Assembly: GCA_024711345.1 (NCBI GenBank)
Contig: JANJTA010000035.1
Coordinates: forward strand, 392,170-456,169
Length of the DNA stretch: 64,000 bases
Direction of reading: 5' to 3'
Origin: Rhodanobacter sp.
Lineage (GTDB): Bacteria > Pseudomonadota > Gammaproteobacteria > Xanthomonadales > Rhodanobacteraceae
Shown here one piece after another: positions 9,386-17,689 of this stretch. The position numbers and the translations under genes are program-made. The notes beneath the pieces are model-generated. The model was not told where the DNA came from. It saw nothing but the letters and a program-made list of their open reading frames with translations, and made no database searches. Within the stretch, counting starts at the first letter, position 1, and each line of letters begins with the position of its first letter.

Positions 9386-10701
9386 GGCTGGCCTCCGCCC
9401 GGCATCGCGTGCCCCGCATGCGCGTCATGCGATGTTGCCGGATGGGCGGCACTGGTCCCCGGCGCGGGCGCGGGAGCGCCCTCGCCCAGACGCTCCAGCG
9501 CGCCGGACAGGCTGGCCTCCGAGTCGATCAGGAACTGGCCGGACACGACGACCTGCTCGCCGCCGTGCAGACCGGCCAGGATCTCCGTGTAGCCATCGGC
9601 CGAACGTCCGGCGCGCACGGCGAGCGGGCGGAAGCGGCCGCCCGCCTCCGCCACGATCACCCGCGTCTGCGCGCCGGTGGCGATCAGCGCATCGCTCGGC
9701 ACCACCGGCACCGCCTCGCCTTCGGCCGGACTCAACTGCACGGTGGCGAACAGGCCAGGGCTCAACCGACCGCCCGGGTTGGCCAGCACGATGCGCGCGC
9801 GTTGGGTGCGCGTGGCGCTGTCGATGTCCGGCAGCAGCGTCTCCACGCTGCCATGGAACTGCTGGCCGGGGAACGCATCGACCGTGACGGTGACCGGCGT
9901 GCCGGTGTGTACTGCGCCGGCGACGGCCTGCGGCAGCGCCGCCTCGACCCACACCGTGGCCAGCCCGTTCAAGCTCAGCAGTGTCTGCCCGGCGCCAACC
10001 CGCTGCCCTTCGCGCACCTCCAGCGCGGTGACCGTGCCGGCCTGCGGTGCATGGACGGTGATCGCCGCGCCCGCGCCGCGACGTGCCGCACGGATGTCGG
10101 CGGCAGTCAGGCCGAGTGCCTGGAGGCGCTCGCGCGCGGCGTTGCGCAGTGCCTTCGCGTCGGCCGACTGCGCGTTTTGCAGCGCCTCGTACTCGGCCAG
10201 CGCGCTGCTCCACTGCGGCGCCAGCAACTCGGCCAGCGGCTCGCCGGCCGCCACCTTCGTGTACGGCGCACGCACGTACAGCTTGCTGACCACCGCGTCG
10301 ACACGGGCACTGACCGTGACCGCCTCGCGCGGATTCCACGCCAGCGTGCCGGGCACGCGCAGCGCGGCCGACAGCACGCGGCGCTCGACCGGCGCCGTGC
10401 GCACGCCCAGGTTCTGCACGATGGCCGGGTCGATCCGCACCACGCCGCCTCCGGCACCGCCGGCGTCGGCGTACCTGGGCACCATCTGCATGCCCATCGG
10501 CGACAGGCCGGGCTTGTCGAAATGCTGGTCGGGCAGCATCGGGTCGTACCAGTACAGCACCTTGCCGGCGCTGTCCGGCGCGGCCGACGATGCCGGCGTC
10601 GGCGCCGGCGTCGCCGCCTGGCGGCGACCGCCGAGGTAGCCGACGGCCAGCAAGGCCATCGCCACGACGACGGCGGCAAGAATGAGCAACGGACGCTTCA
10701 T
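9382..10701 (-). CDS. cusB: Cu(I)/Ag(I) efflux periplasmic adaptor CusB
   Basis: A 439-residue membrane-fusion protein linking CusA to the outer-membrane channel. After an N-terminal membrane anchor (residues 4-24) comes the heavy-metal-binding segment [16 protein letters not shown] (50-65) with GMQMVPRY (70-77), which supplies the methionines used by CusB to bind Cu(I). The barrel-sandwich and beta-barrel domains follow ([14 protein letters not shown], then the lipoyl motif [19 protein letters not shown]). The C-terminus is a short His/Met tail ([16 protein letters not shown]), an extra metal-binding feature. ATGA overlaps join it to both cusC and cusA. Confidence 0.93.
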   Translation of the reverse strand: MKRPLLILAAVVVAMALLAVGYLGGRRQAATPAPTPASSAAPDSAGKVLYWYDPMLPDQHFDKPGLSPMGMQMVPRYADAGGAGGGVVRIDPAIVQNLGVRTAPVERRVLSAALRVPGTLAWNPREAVTVSARVDAVVSKLYVRAPYTKVAAGEPLAELLAPQWSSALAEYEALQNAQSADAKALRNAARERLQALGLTAADIRAARRGAGAAITVHAPQAGTVTALEVREGQRVGAGQTLLSLNGLATVWVEAALPQAVAGAVHTGTPVTVTVDAFPGQQFHGSVETLLPDIDSATRTQRARIVLANPGGRLSPGLFATVQLSPAEGEAVPVVPSDALIATGAQTRVIVAEAGGRFRPLAVRAGRSADGYTEILAGLHGGEQVVVSGQFLIDSEASLSGALERLGEGAPAPAPGTSAAHPATSHDAHAGHAMPGGGQP

Positions 10702-11966
10702 GGCGTCACCTCCGAAGGCAGCAGATAGGCAAGCGAGGCCCACAGCCGTGCATGCGCAGCCAACGCATCGGCATAACTCAGGCGCAGTTCGATCTCGGCG
10801 CGGCGTGCCTCCAGCCACGGTTGCAACGACCCGCCGCCGCGGTAGCCGGCCAGCGCGGTGCGTGCGCGGTCGCGCGCCAGTGGCAGCAGGGTCTGCCGGT
10901 AGCGCTCGAGCTGCCGCCCCCAGCCTTGCCAGCTCGCCAGCGCCCGCGTCACCGCCTCGCGCTGGGCGCGCCGCGCGTCCTCGTGATCGGCCTGCACGGC
11001 ATCGCGTTGCGCCTGCCGCGCGCTGATGCCGCGGTCCTGCCGGTTGCGGGTGAACAACGGCAGACTGACGCCCACCTCCAGCATCACCATGTCCGCCAGG
11101 CCCGGCGCGCGCCTGCCGTAGCTGGCACTCACACTCCAGTCCGGGCGCCTGGCCGCGCGCGCCTGTTCGAGCGCCGCCTGCGCCAGTTGCTCGCGCGCGG
11201 CCCACGCCTGCAGCGGCGCCTGCTGGTCGATGCTGGAAACCAGACGTTCGGCCTGCACCGGCAAGTGGCTGAAATCCTCGCTGGCAGCGAGCGCGCCGGG
11301 CGCCGTCCCCAGCCAGCGTTGCAGGCCAGCCTGCGCGGCCGCGAGATCGGCTTCGGCCGCCTCCAGCCGATTGTCCAGCGTGGCCAGTTCGGCCTGCGCG
11401 GCCAGCGCATCGACCGCGCTGCCCTCGCCGCCGCGCAGGCGCGCCTGTGTGATGCGCACGGCCAGCGCCGCCTCGTCGTGCAGGTCGGCCAGCAAGGTCC
11501 GCTGCTGCTCGACTACCCATACGCCGATCCAGGCATCGGCAATGCGCTCGCGCACGCCCTGCTCGGTGGCCACGCGATCGGCCTGCGCCGCATCGATCCG
11601 GGCGCCGGCCAAGTCACGCGCCGCATGCCGTGCCGTGCGCGACGGAATGGCCTGCATCACGCCGACCGAGCGCTCCGTCATCCCGTCCGAACGCAGGCTG
11701 AAAGCGCCCGGGCCGGTGACCGGGAGATTGGCAAGCCCGAAGGTCAGCACGGGATCCGGCAAGCGTCCGGCGCGCGCGGCTTCCTCGCGTGCGGCTGTCG
11801 TGTCGGCGGCGCGCGCCTCCAGTTGCGGCGCCCGCGCCAGGCCCTGCCGCACCGCTGCCTCCAGCGTCAGCGGCGGTTCGGCGGCCGGCGCCATCGCAGC
11901 CACGCCCCCCAGGAGCGCGGCCAGGCCCGCCGCCAGCAGGCGCCGGGCGAAATGCATGGACAACAT
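10698..11966 (-). CDS. cusC: TolC-family outer-membrane factor of the Cus system
   Basis: A 422-residue TolC-family channel protein with a signal peptide (MLSMHFARRLLAAGLAALLG, cleavage near PAAA-EPP). It has the duplicated coiled-coil repeat of outer-membrane efflux proteins, with LTLEAAVRQGLARAPQLEA at the start of the first repeat and AASGSYGRR-like strands in the second. It should form the outer-membrane exit for CusBA. The ATG at 11966 has GGAG nine bases upstream; the ATG at 11957 has none. Its stop overlaps the cusB start (10698-10701). The name cusC rests on context; the protein itself resembles TolC-type CzcC/CusC in general. Confidence 0.85.
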   Translation of the reverse strand: MLSMHFARRLLAAGLAALLGGVAAMAPAAEPPLTLEAAVRQGLARAPQLEARAADTTAAREEAARAGRLPDPVLTFGLANLPVTGPGAFSLRSDGMTERSVGVMQAIPSRTARHAARDLAGARIDAAQADRVATEQGVRERIADAWIGVWVVEQQRTLLADLHDEAALAVRITQARLRGGEGSAVDALAAQAELATLDNRLEAAEADLAAAQAGLQRWLGTAPGALAASEDFSHLPVQAERLVSSIDQQAPLQAWAAREQLAQAALEQARAARRPDWSVSASYGRRAPGLADMVMLEVGVSLPLFTRNRQDRGISARQAQRDAVQADHEDARRAQREAVTRALASWQGWGRQLERYRQTLLPLARDRARTALAGYRGGGSLQPWLEARRAEIELRLSYADALAAHARLWASLAYLLPSEVTP

Positions 11967-12049
11967 GAGTGAACACTCCGTCGATCTGAAACCTGCGTCA
12001 TGCCAGAGCGGGCACGACGCCACGTCGGTGGCTACCGCGACGGGTCAGC

Positions 12050-12478
12050 TCAGATCAGGAGCGAACAGAACAACAAGCGGGGGATGGGTGGCGGCGCCTG
12101 CAGGCGGTCGCGTCGTGCCAGCGTGCGCGGCGACGACAACGCCACCGCGGCCACGGACGGCGACTGCGGCGGCAACGCGGCCAGCGTGCTGGCCGGCACC
12201 GAGGCGTTGCGCGCATCGACCTGGGTGGCGTGGTCGGGCTGGCAGTGCTGGCGGCACAGCGGATCGACCGGCGCCGCCGGCATTTCCTCGCAACGATCGC
12301 CCATCGCCGCCATCGACGACGAGTGCACCGCCACGGCCACCGCGGCCGCGCCGGCCGACGCCGGCGCGCCGACGCACGCATACGCCGCCACCGCCACCTG
12401 CTGCCACGACAGCAGCAGCACCACCAGCCACGCAAGGCGGCGACGGGTTTGCGGGCGGAGGCGGAAGGCGCGTTTCAT
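12050..12478 (-). CDS. Small exported Cys/His protein, DUF2946-like
   Basis: A 142-residue protein with an N-terminal membrane or signal segment (residues 14-34, RLAWLVVLLLSWQQVAVAAY). It then has a low-complexity Ala-rich region with the cluster DPLCRQHCQPDHATQ around residues 92-106. This spacing of Cys and His recalls DUF2946-type small proteins found in copper clusters; the match is from memory and weak. It is the first gene of the cus part of the island, 83 bases before cusC. A role in periplasmic copper handling is inferred from context. There is no Shine-Dalgarno before the ATG, and the predicted transcription start lies only about three bases upstream, so the message may be nearly leaderless. 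Confidence 0.6.
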   Translation of the reverse strand: MKRAFRLRPQTRRRLAWLVVLLLSWQQVAVAAYACVGAPASAGAAAVAVAVHSSSMAAMGDRCEEMPAAPVDPLCRQHCQPDHATQVDARNASVPASTLAALPPQSPSVAAVALSSPRTLARRDRLQAPPPIPRLLFCSLLI

Positions 12479-12487
12479 CTCACGGAC

Positions 12488-12528
12488 ACTGTAACGTCAG
12501 GGGCAAGGGCGGCATTGACGCGGATCAA
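12488..12528 (-). promoter_or_regulatory. FNR/Anr-like box with -10 element ahead of the cus genes
   Basis: TTGAC-GCGG-ATCAA at 12515-12528 matches the FNR/Anr consensus TTGAT-N4-ATCAA at nine of ten positions. On the minus strand TACAGT (12493 to 12488) fits a -10 box, placing the transcription start near 12481. The box centre is then about -41, the classical class II activator position. The site lies in the gap between the DUF411 stop (12561) and the small Cys/His gene. Binding by an Anr/FNR protein is inference. Confidence 0.45.
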
Positions 12529-12560
12529 GCCGGCGACGCGAACCCTGGTGCCGGTGACGC

Positions 12561-13013
12561 TCACGCCTGCGGGCCGTGCGTCGCATAGACGCGGGTCGAG
12601 CCGTCGCGGCCGATCAGCACCACGTCGTAGCGTTCGGGTGCGCCCATCTCCATGCCGGGCGAACCCATCGGCATGCCGGGGGCGGCGATGCCGATGGCGT
12701 CCGGTCGCTCGGCGAGCAGACGGCGGATGTCTTCCACCGGCACGTGCCCCTCGACCACATAGCCGTCGATCACCGCGGTGTGGCAGGACATGGCGCGCTC
12801 CGGCACGCCGAAGCGCGCCTTCACCGTCGCCATCGGCCGGTCCTGGTGCACGGTGACGGTGTAGCCGTGCGCGCGCATGTACTCGACCCATGCGCCGCAG
12901 CAGCCGCAGGACGGATCGCTGTACACGTCGAACGCGTTCGCCGCCAGCGCCGCCGGCGCGAACAATATTGCAAACAGCAGGCTGATGCCTGCACGGGAAA
13001 GCCATCGCTTCAT
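12561..13013 (-). CDS. DUF411 periplasmic metal-binding protein
   Basis: A 150-residue protein with a signal peptide (RAGISLLFAILFAPAALA). The DUF411 signature is complete: CGCC at residues 36-39 (YSDPSCGCCGAWVEYM), then MSCHTAVIDGYVVEGHVP with a further Cys-His at 77-78. DUF411 proteins occur in copper and silver resistance clusters and are thought to bind metal with these cysteines. The C-terminal half adds a Met-rich stretch (GMPMGSPGMEMG). Three successive ATGs begin at 13019, 13016 and 13013. I chose the third because AGGAG lies at proper distance from it; the first would overlap the previous stop as ATGA. Confidence 0.85.
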   Translation of the reverse strand: MKRWLSRAGISLLFAILFAPAALAANAFDVYSDPSCGCCGAWVEYMRAHGYTVTVHQDRPMATVKARFGVPERAMSCHTAVIDGYVVEGHVPVEDIRRLLAERPDAIGIAAPGMPMGSPGMEMGAPERYDVVLIGRDGSTRVYATHGPQA

Positions 13014-13015
13014 CA

Positions 13016-14104
13016 TCATTCTCCTGCTGCCGGGGTGGTTTGCCACTGGACGGATACGATCTTCCAGCGGTCGCCGTCCTTCTCGAGGTTGAGCATCTCG
13101 CGGCTGCGCAACGTGGCCGGCTTGCCCTTGATGGTGGTCTGCAGCTCGCTTTCGCTCCCGACCATCGCGCTGTCGCCCATCGGCATCGAGCCCAGCGAGA
13201 TCGGCGCCATCCGCGTGGTTTTCAGGAAGGCGATGTCCGCGCCCAGATGGTCGGCGGCGTATTCGTCGCGCGTCTGCGTGTGGCCGCCCTCGCTGATGCG
13301 GGCCTCGGGCGCCAGCAGCGCCAGCACGGCCGCACGATCGCCACGCTGCAGCGCCGCCTGGAATGCCCGCGCCGCCGCTTCGGCCGCCGGTACCGCGCCC
13401 GGCTTCATGCCCTCCAGCGACAGCGGCGCCTCGACCGCCGGCGCGGCGGTCTGCTCGTGGGCTTCGCCGTCCGCGGCGTGGCTGTGCCCCGCTTCGCCGG
13501 ACATGGCCATGCCCTCCATCGCCGCCGCGCCATGCGCGTCCTCGTCGGCGGCCGCGCCATGGCTGTGGCTGTGGCCGCCCGCCTCGTCCATGTCGTGGTC
13601 CTGCGGTGCCCGGGCCACGATGTCCTTGTACTGCGCCGGCGTCATGCCGGGCATTTTCTGCAGGAACGCGACCATGCTCCAGATGGTGGCGTCGTCGTGG
13701 CTGGCGCCCCAGGCCGGCATCGCGCTCATCTTGACGCCGTGCTTGATCACCCAGAACGCCTCGCGCGGGTCGGGCCGGAACTTCGCCAGCTGCGGCGGCT
13801 TCGGGTACAGGCCCGGGCGCATCTCGTTCTCGGCCATGCCCGGTGCCAGGTGGCAGCCGGTGCACATGGCCGCGTACTGGCCGGCGCCCTTGAGGATCAG
13901 CGACGGGTCGTCGAGGTTCGGCACCACGATGTCTTTCGCGTGGCGCTCGATCGAGCGCTCGCGCAGCGCCTGCATCAGCGCGTAGACGGGCTTCGTGTGG
14001 TGCTGGTCGGCGCCGATGTTGTAGATGCCGGACCAGACGAAGACGCCGACACCTGCGACCACGATGGCACAGAAAACCGCAAGGGTGACAATGAGTCGTT
14101 TCAT
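13016..14104 (-). CDS. Membrane-anchored cytochrome c fused to an NTF2-like domain by a His/Met-rich linker
   Basis: A 362-residue protein in three parts. Residues 1-28 are a membrane anchor or uncleaved signal. Residues 70-160 are a class I cytochrome c domain with the haem motif CTGCH at 81-85 and likely axial methionine at 126 or 129 (VKMSAMPAW). Residues 168-240 are a linker rich in His and Met (GGHSHSHGAAADEDAHG, MEGMAMSGEAGHSHA). Residues 241-362 resemble an NTF2/SnoaL (DUF4440-like) domain, ending in WKIVSVQWQTTP. It lies 9 bases after copB with GAGGAG before its ATG. An electron-transfer or metal-binding role beside the CopA oxidase is inference. Confidence 0.75.
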   Translation of the reverse strand: MKRLIVTLAVFCAIVVAGVGVFVWSGIYNIGADQHHTKPVYALMQALRERSIERHAKDIVVPNLDDPSLILKGAGQYAAMCTGCHLAPGMAENEMRPGLYPKPPQLAKFRPDPREAFWVIKHGVKMSAMPAWGASHDDATIWSMVAFLQKMPGMTPAQYKDIVARAPQDHDMDEAGGHSHSHGAAADEDAHGAAAMEGMAMSGEAGHSHAADGEAHEQTAAPAVEAPLSLEGMKPGAVPAAEAAARAFQAALQRGDRAAVLALLAPEARISEGGHTQTRDEYAADHLGADIAFLKTTRMAPISLGSMPMGDSAMVGSESELQTTIKGKPATLRSREMLNLEKDGDRWKIVSVQWQTTPAAGE

Positions 14105-14113
14105 GGGCTCTCC

Positions 14114-15349
14114 TCAGAACCAGATGCGAACGCCGGCAACCCATTGCCGGTCGAAGACTGCCTGGTGTTCGGCGCGGGCGAGGCTGGCCGTGGCACCGAA
14201 GCGGCGCGTCCAGACTACGCCGACATACGGCGCGAATTCACGCCGGATCTCGTAGCGCAGGCGCAGCCCGAGTGCCGCATCCGAAACGCCGCTGCCGATG
14301 CCGCGCGCCGGATCGGCCCTGCCGTACAGGTTGACCTCCGCCTCCGGCTGCAGGATCAGCCGCTGGGTGAACAGCAGTTCGTAGTCGGCACGCAGGCGCG
14401 CCGCTGTGCGCCCGGCCGGCCCGACATAGGCGGTGGCCTCGACCTCGAACCAGTACGGCGCCAGGCCCTGCACGCCGAACGCGGCCCAGTTGCGCGTCGG
14501 GCCTGCACCGAAGTCGTGGCGCACGCCCAGTTGCGTACTCCAGAACGTGGCAACGTTGCGGTTCCAGAACGCCTCCAGGCTGGCGTCCTCGAGTTTGCCG
14601 CCGCTGCGCTCGCCTTCGCTGCGCAACCACAGCTTGTCGTTGTCATTGCCGTACCAGCCTTCGGCTTCCCAGCTCTGGCCGTTGGCATCGCGGCCGTGGA
14701 ACGCTTCGAGTTGATCGATCAGCAGCATGCCGGCCGGCGCGCTGCCGTGCAGGTGCAGTCCATGCGCGGGGCTGGCGGCGATGCCGTCGGAATAGTCGCC
14801 GCTGCGCGCATCCGCCGGCGCGCGGCCGCCCTGCATCGGGCCCATTGCCATGCCTGGCGTCGCCTCCGTGCCAGGTGTCGCGCCGTGGTCCATGCCGGGC
14901 ATGGAGCCGTGATCCATCTCCGGCATCGCCTGGTGATCCATGCCGGGCATGGCGTGGCCGCCGGCCGCGGGCGTGGCGGGCGGCGCGCCTTGATCCATCC
15001 CGTGCATCGAACCATGGTCCATCGGCGGCATCGTGCCGTGGTCCATGTGGTGCATGCGCTGCGTGCCTGCAGGCGCCGCGGACGGCGCAGCCGGGGCGTG
15101 CAGCTTCTTCGCCTTCTTGACCGGCGCCTTGGCTGCCGGCTCGGCAGTACTGCTGGCGCTGACCGGCATCGGCGAGTGGTGCATGCCGGCGCGGTCCATG
15201 CCCGGCATGGCGTCCATGGCCACCGGCGCCGTGCTGCTCGACGAGGCCGGCACGCTCTGCGCCGCGGCCGCCAACGGCAAGGCCAGCAGCAGCGCGGCCA
15301 ACAGCGGGCGGTGCAGGGAAAGTGTGGTGATTCGACGCTTCATGCTCAT
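14114..15349 (-). CDS. copB: Copper resistance outer-membrane protein CopB
   Basis: A 411-residue protein with a signal peptide (residues 1-30). The N-terminal region is full of Met/His copper-binding repeats (residues 44-61 and 98-175), including several MDHGSM and MPGMDH copies. The C-terminal part (from about residue 200) is the CopB beta-barrel domain, with EAFHGRDANGQSWEAEGWYG and the closing strands WTRRFGATASLARAEHQ and a terminal Phe typical of outer-membrane proteins. CopB works with CopA in periplasmic and outer-membrane copper sequestration. Its ATG overlaps the copA stop by ATGA (15346-15349). Confidence 0.93.
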   Translation of the reverse strand: MSMKRRITTLSLHRPLLAALLLALPLAAAAQSVPASSSSTAPVAMDAMPGMDRAGMHHSPMPVSASSTAEPAAKAPVKKAKKLHAPAAPSAAPAGTQRMHHMDHGTMPPMDHGSMHGMDQGAPPATPAAGGHAMPGMDHQAMPEMDHGSMPGMDHGATPGTEATPGMAMGPMQGGRAPADARSGDYSDGIAASPAHGLHLHGSAPAGMLLIDQLEAFHGRDANGQSWEAEGWYGNDNDKLWLRSEGERSGGKLEDASLEAFWNRNVATFWSTQLGVRHDFGAGPTRNWAAFGVQGLAPYWFEVEATAYVGPAGRTAARLRADYELLFTQRLILQPEAEVNLYGRADPARGIGSGVSDAALGLRLRYEIRREFAPYVGVVWTRRFGATASLARAEHQAVFDRQWVAGVRIWF

Positions 15350-17097
15350 GCCACCACCACCTCGCGGAACATGCCCGCCTCCATGTGGTACAGCAGGTGG
15401 CAATGGTAGGCCCAGCGTCCCGGTGCGTCGGCGGTAACCGCATAGCTGATGCGCTGCGCCGGCTGCACGTTGATGGTGTGCTTGCGCGCCTGGAACTGCC
15501 CGTGCGGGTTCTCCAGCTCGCTCCACATGCCATGCAGGTGGATCGGGTGGTTCATCATGGTGTCGTTGACCAGCACGATGCGCAGCCGCTCGCCGGTGTT
15601 GAAATGGATCGGCTTGGCGTCGGAGTACTTGATGCCGTCGAACGACCACATGAAACGCTCCATGTTGCCGGTCAGGTGCAGCTCGATCTCGCGGCCGGGT
15701 TCGCGCGCGTCGAGCGGGCCACCGATGGTGTGCAGGTCGGCGTAGGTCAACACGCGGCGGCCGTTGTCGCGCAGGCCGATGCCCGGATCGTCGAGATTGC
15801 TGCGCGGCATGTCGACGTGCATGTCCACGCCGGGGCCGTATTCGCTGCGGGCATGATGCACGGCCGGCGCGGGGGCCATGCCGCCGTGGTCCATGCCGGC
15901 ATGCTCCATGCCGGGCATCGCGGCGTGGCCGCCGCCGTGGTCCGCGTGCGACATCGCGCCCATCATGTCCTGCATGTCCAGCCATACGCGCCGGTCCAGC
16001 GCCGGCACCTCGGCTTCCATGCCGGCGCGCGGCGCCAGCGTGCCGCGCGCGTAGCCGGTGCGGTCGATCGACTGGGCGAACACGGTGTACGCGTGCGCCT
16101 CCTGCGGCTCGACGATCACGTCGTAGGTTTCGGCCGGCGAGACGCGGAACTCGTCGACCGGTACCGGCTGCACGTCCTGGCCGTCGGCGGCGATCACCGT
16201 CATCTTCAGGCCGGGAATGCGCACGTCGAAGATGGTCGACGACGAGCCGTTGATGAAGCGCAGCCGGATCTTCTCGCCGGGCTTGAAGATGCCGGTCCAG
16301 TTGCCGGCGGGTGCGGTGCCGTTCATCAGGTAGGTATAGGTGTGGCCGGAGACGTCGCTGAGGTCGGTCGGATTCATCCGCATCTCGTTCCACATCCTGC
16401 GCATGGCCAACGCCTGGCCCAGACCCTTCGCGCGCACGTCGCGGAAGAAATCCGGCACGGTGGGCTGCGCAAAGTTGTAGTAGTCGCTCTGCTTCTTGAG
16501 CTTGGCGTAGATGCGCTCGGGGTCCTCGTCGGTCCAGTCGTTGAGCATCACCACGTAGTCGCGGTCCGCGGGGTAGCGCTCGGGGCCGGCCGGTTCGATC
16601 ACCAGCGGGCCGTACAGCGCGTTCTGCTCCTGGAAACCCGAGTGCGAGTGATACCAGTAGGTGCCGCTCTGGCGCAGCTGGAACCGGTACAGAAAACTTT
16701 CGCCCGGCGCGATGCCGTCGAAGCTGAGGCCGGGGACGCCGTCCATCTGGAACGGCAGGATGATGCCGTGCCAGTGGATCGAGGTGGGCACGCGCAGGCG
16801 GTTGGTCACGCGCAGGTTCACCGTGGTGCCTTCGCGCATGCGCAGCAGCGGGCCGGGCACGCTGCCGTTGACGGTGGTTGCCGGGCGCAGCGCGCCGGTG
16901 AAGTTGACCGCGGTCTCGGCGATGTCCAGCGCGAAATCGGTGCCGCTCAATACGGTGGGCTGGCCGGGGCTGGTCAGCGCCCAGACATTTGACGGGCGCA
17001 GCAGGCCCAGGCCGGCCACCGCACCGCCCAGGGCCAGGCCCTGCACGAAACGTCGTCGCGACAGATCAACCGCGGGCAACGGGGAAAATGGATTCAC
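15346..17097 (-). CDS. copA: Periplasmic multicopper oxidase CopA (copper resistance)
   Basis: A 583-residue multicopper oxidase exported by the Tat route (twin-arginine SRRRFVQGLALGG at residues 13-25). The four copper-ligand motifs are present: HWHG near 108, WYHSH at 148-152, HPIHLHG and HCHLLYHME close to the C-terminus. A Met/His block in the middle (HAAMPGMEHAGMDHGGM) is the CopA-type Cu(I)-binding insert. It oxidises Cu(I) to less toxic Cu(II). I chose the GTG at 17097 because AAGGA lies seven bases upstream; an in-frame ATG at 17121 adds eight residues but has no ribosome site. It is coupled to copB by a 4-bp overlap. Confidence 0.92.
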   Translation of the reverse strand: MNPFSPLPAVDLSRRRFVQGLALGGAVAGLGLLRPSNVWALTSPGQPTVLSGTDFALDIAETAVNFTGALRPATTVNGSVPGPLLRMREGTTVNLRVTNRLRVPTSIHWHGIILPFQMDGVPGLSFDGIAPGESFLYRFQLRQSGTYWYHSHSGFQEQNALYGPLVIEPAGPERYPADRDYVVMLNDWTDEDPERIYAKLKKQSDYYNFAQPTVPDFFRDVRAKGLGQALAMRRMWNEMRMNPTDLSDVSGHTYTYLMNGTAPAGNWTGIFKPGEKIRLRFINGSSSTIFDVRIPGLKMTVIAADGQDVQPVPVDEFRVSPAETYDVIVEPQEAHAYTVFAQSIDRTGYARGTLAPRAGMEAEVPALDRRVWLDMQDMMGAMSHADHGGGHAAMPGMEHAGMDHGGMAPAPAVHHARSEYGPGVDMHVDMPRSNLDDPGIGLRDNGRRVLTYADLHTIGGPLDAREPGREIELHLTGNMERFMWSFDGIKYSDAKPIHFNTGERLRIVLVNDTMMNHPIHLHGMWSELENPHGQFQARKHTINVQPAQRISYAVTADAPGRWAYHCHLLYHMEAGMFREVVVA

Positions 17098-17200
17098 GTT
17101 CACTTCCTTCGAGGGAGGCATCGGCGGCCGATGCCGATCAAGGGCTGCGTCCACGCCCGCGGCAAGGCGGGCGGGAACGCGCTGGCGCAGCGGACGGGAA

Positions 17201-17596
17201 TCAGCCGAGCGGCGGCCGCAGCGGCACGGCGTGGACGACGCTGGGGGCCGCCACGAAGGAGGAAACGACGCGCAGCGGCTCCGGCGCCACCGGCATGAGT
17301 CCGGCCATCGCCAGCACCGGCAACACGCTGCCGCACGCCGCCGCGCACTGGGCCGATCCCATCGACCCGTGCGGGTCGGGGTGCGCGCCACCGCAACAGT
17401 CGGCCGGAGCCGGCAGGGCTTGCCCGCCGTGGTCGAGCGCATGCGCGACCGCTGCCGCAGGCACCGCGCCCCCCGCGTCGCCGACCATTCCGCGCGGCAT
17501 GCCGTGCAGCGGTGCCAGCGCGAGGAGCAGCCACGCCAACCAGGCCATCGCCCGGAGGGACGGCAAGCGGGCAGCGTGGCGCAGCGAACGGTTCAT
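17201..17596 (-). CDS. copL: CopL-like small exported protein
   Basis: A 131-residue protein placed directly before copA, the position of copL in Xanthomonas copLAB operons. It has a hydrophobic N-terminal segment (residues 17-32, MAWLAWLLLALAPLHG) and a Cys/His cluster (ADCCGGAHPDPHGSMGSAQC, residues 65-84) that could bind metal. CopL is required for induction of copAB in Xanthomonas, although how it acts is not settled. The name rests on position, size and composition rather than a clear motif match. The ATG at 17596 sits six bases after a good -10 box, so the message may be leaderless; no Shine-Dalgarno precedes it. Confidence 0.6.
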   Translation of the reverse strand: MNRSLRHAARLPSLRAMAWLAWLLLALAPLHGMPRGMVGDAGGAVPAAAVAHALDHGGQALPAPADCCGGAHPDPHGSMGSAQCAAACGSVLPVLAMAGLMPVAPEPLRVVSSFVAAPSVVHAVPLRPPLG

Positions 17597-17602
17597 CGGC
17601 AC

Positions 17603-17631
17603 AGCATAGGGTCCGTGCCGGCGGGCCTCAA
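17603..17631 (-). promoter_or_regulatory. Promoter of the copLAB segment
   Basis: On the minus strand TTGAGG (17631 to 17626) and TATGCT (17608 to 17603) are separated by 17 bases, a good sigma-70 type pair. The predicted start of transcription falls at or next to the A of the copL ATG (17596). No Shine-Dalgarno is present, so leaderless translation is suggested. Confidence 0.55.
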
Positions 17632-17633
17632 CC

Positions 17634-17649
17634 CTGGACGAGGGTCCAG
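17634..17649. promoter_or_regulatory. Palindrome immediately upstream of the copL -35 box
   Basis: CTGGAC-GAGG-GTCCAG is a perfect 6-4-6 inverted repeat. It ends three bases upstream of the -35 hexamer of the copL promoter, a place where an activator would touch RNA polymerase. The cognate regulator is not encoded in the window. Confidence 0.45.
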
Positions 17650-17689
17650 CGGACCTCGCCGGCACGCCTGCCGCGATGGTCGCCCGACG

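Noticed and set aside
6137-9592. Long plus-strand frame opposite cusA
   Set aside because: His/Arg/Gln-rich shadow; cusA has conserved residues at exact positions.
12045-12431. Alternative minus-strand frames inside the small Cys/His gene
   Set aside because: They give Gly/Arg-only low complexity; the 12050-12478 frame alone has a signal segment and a Cys/His cluster.
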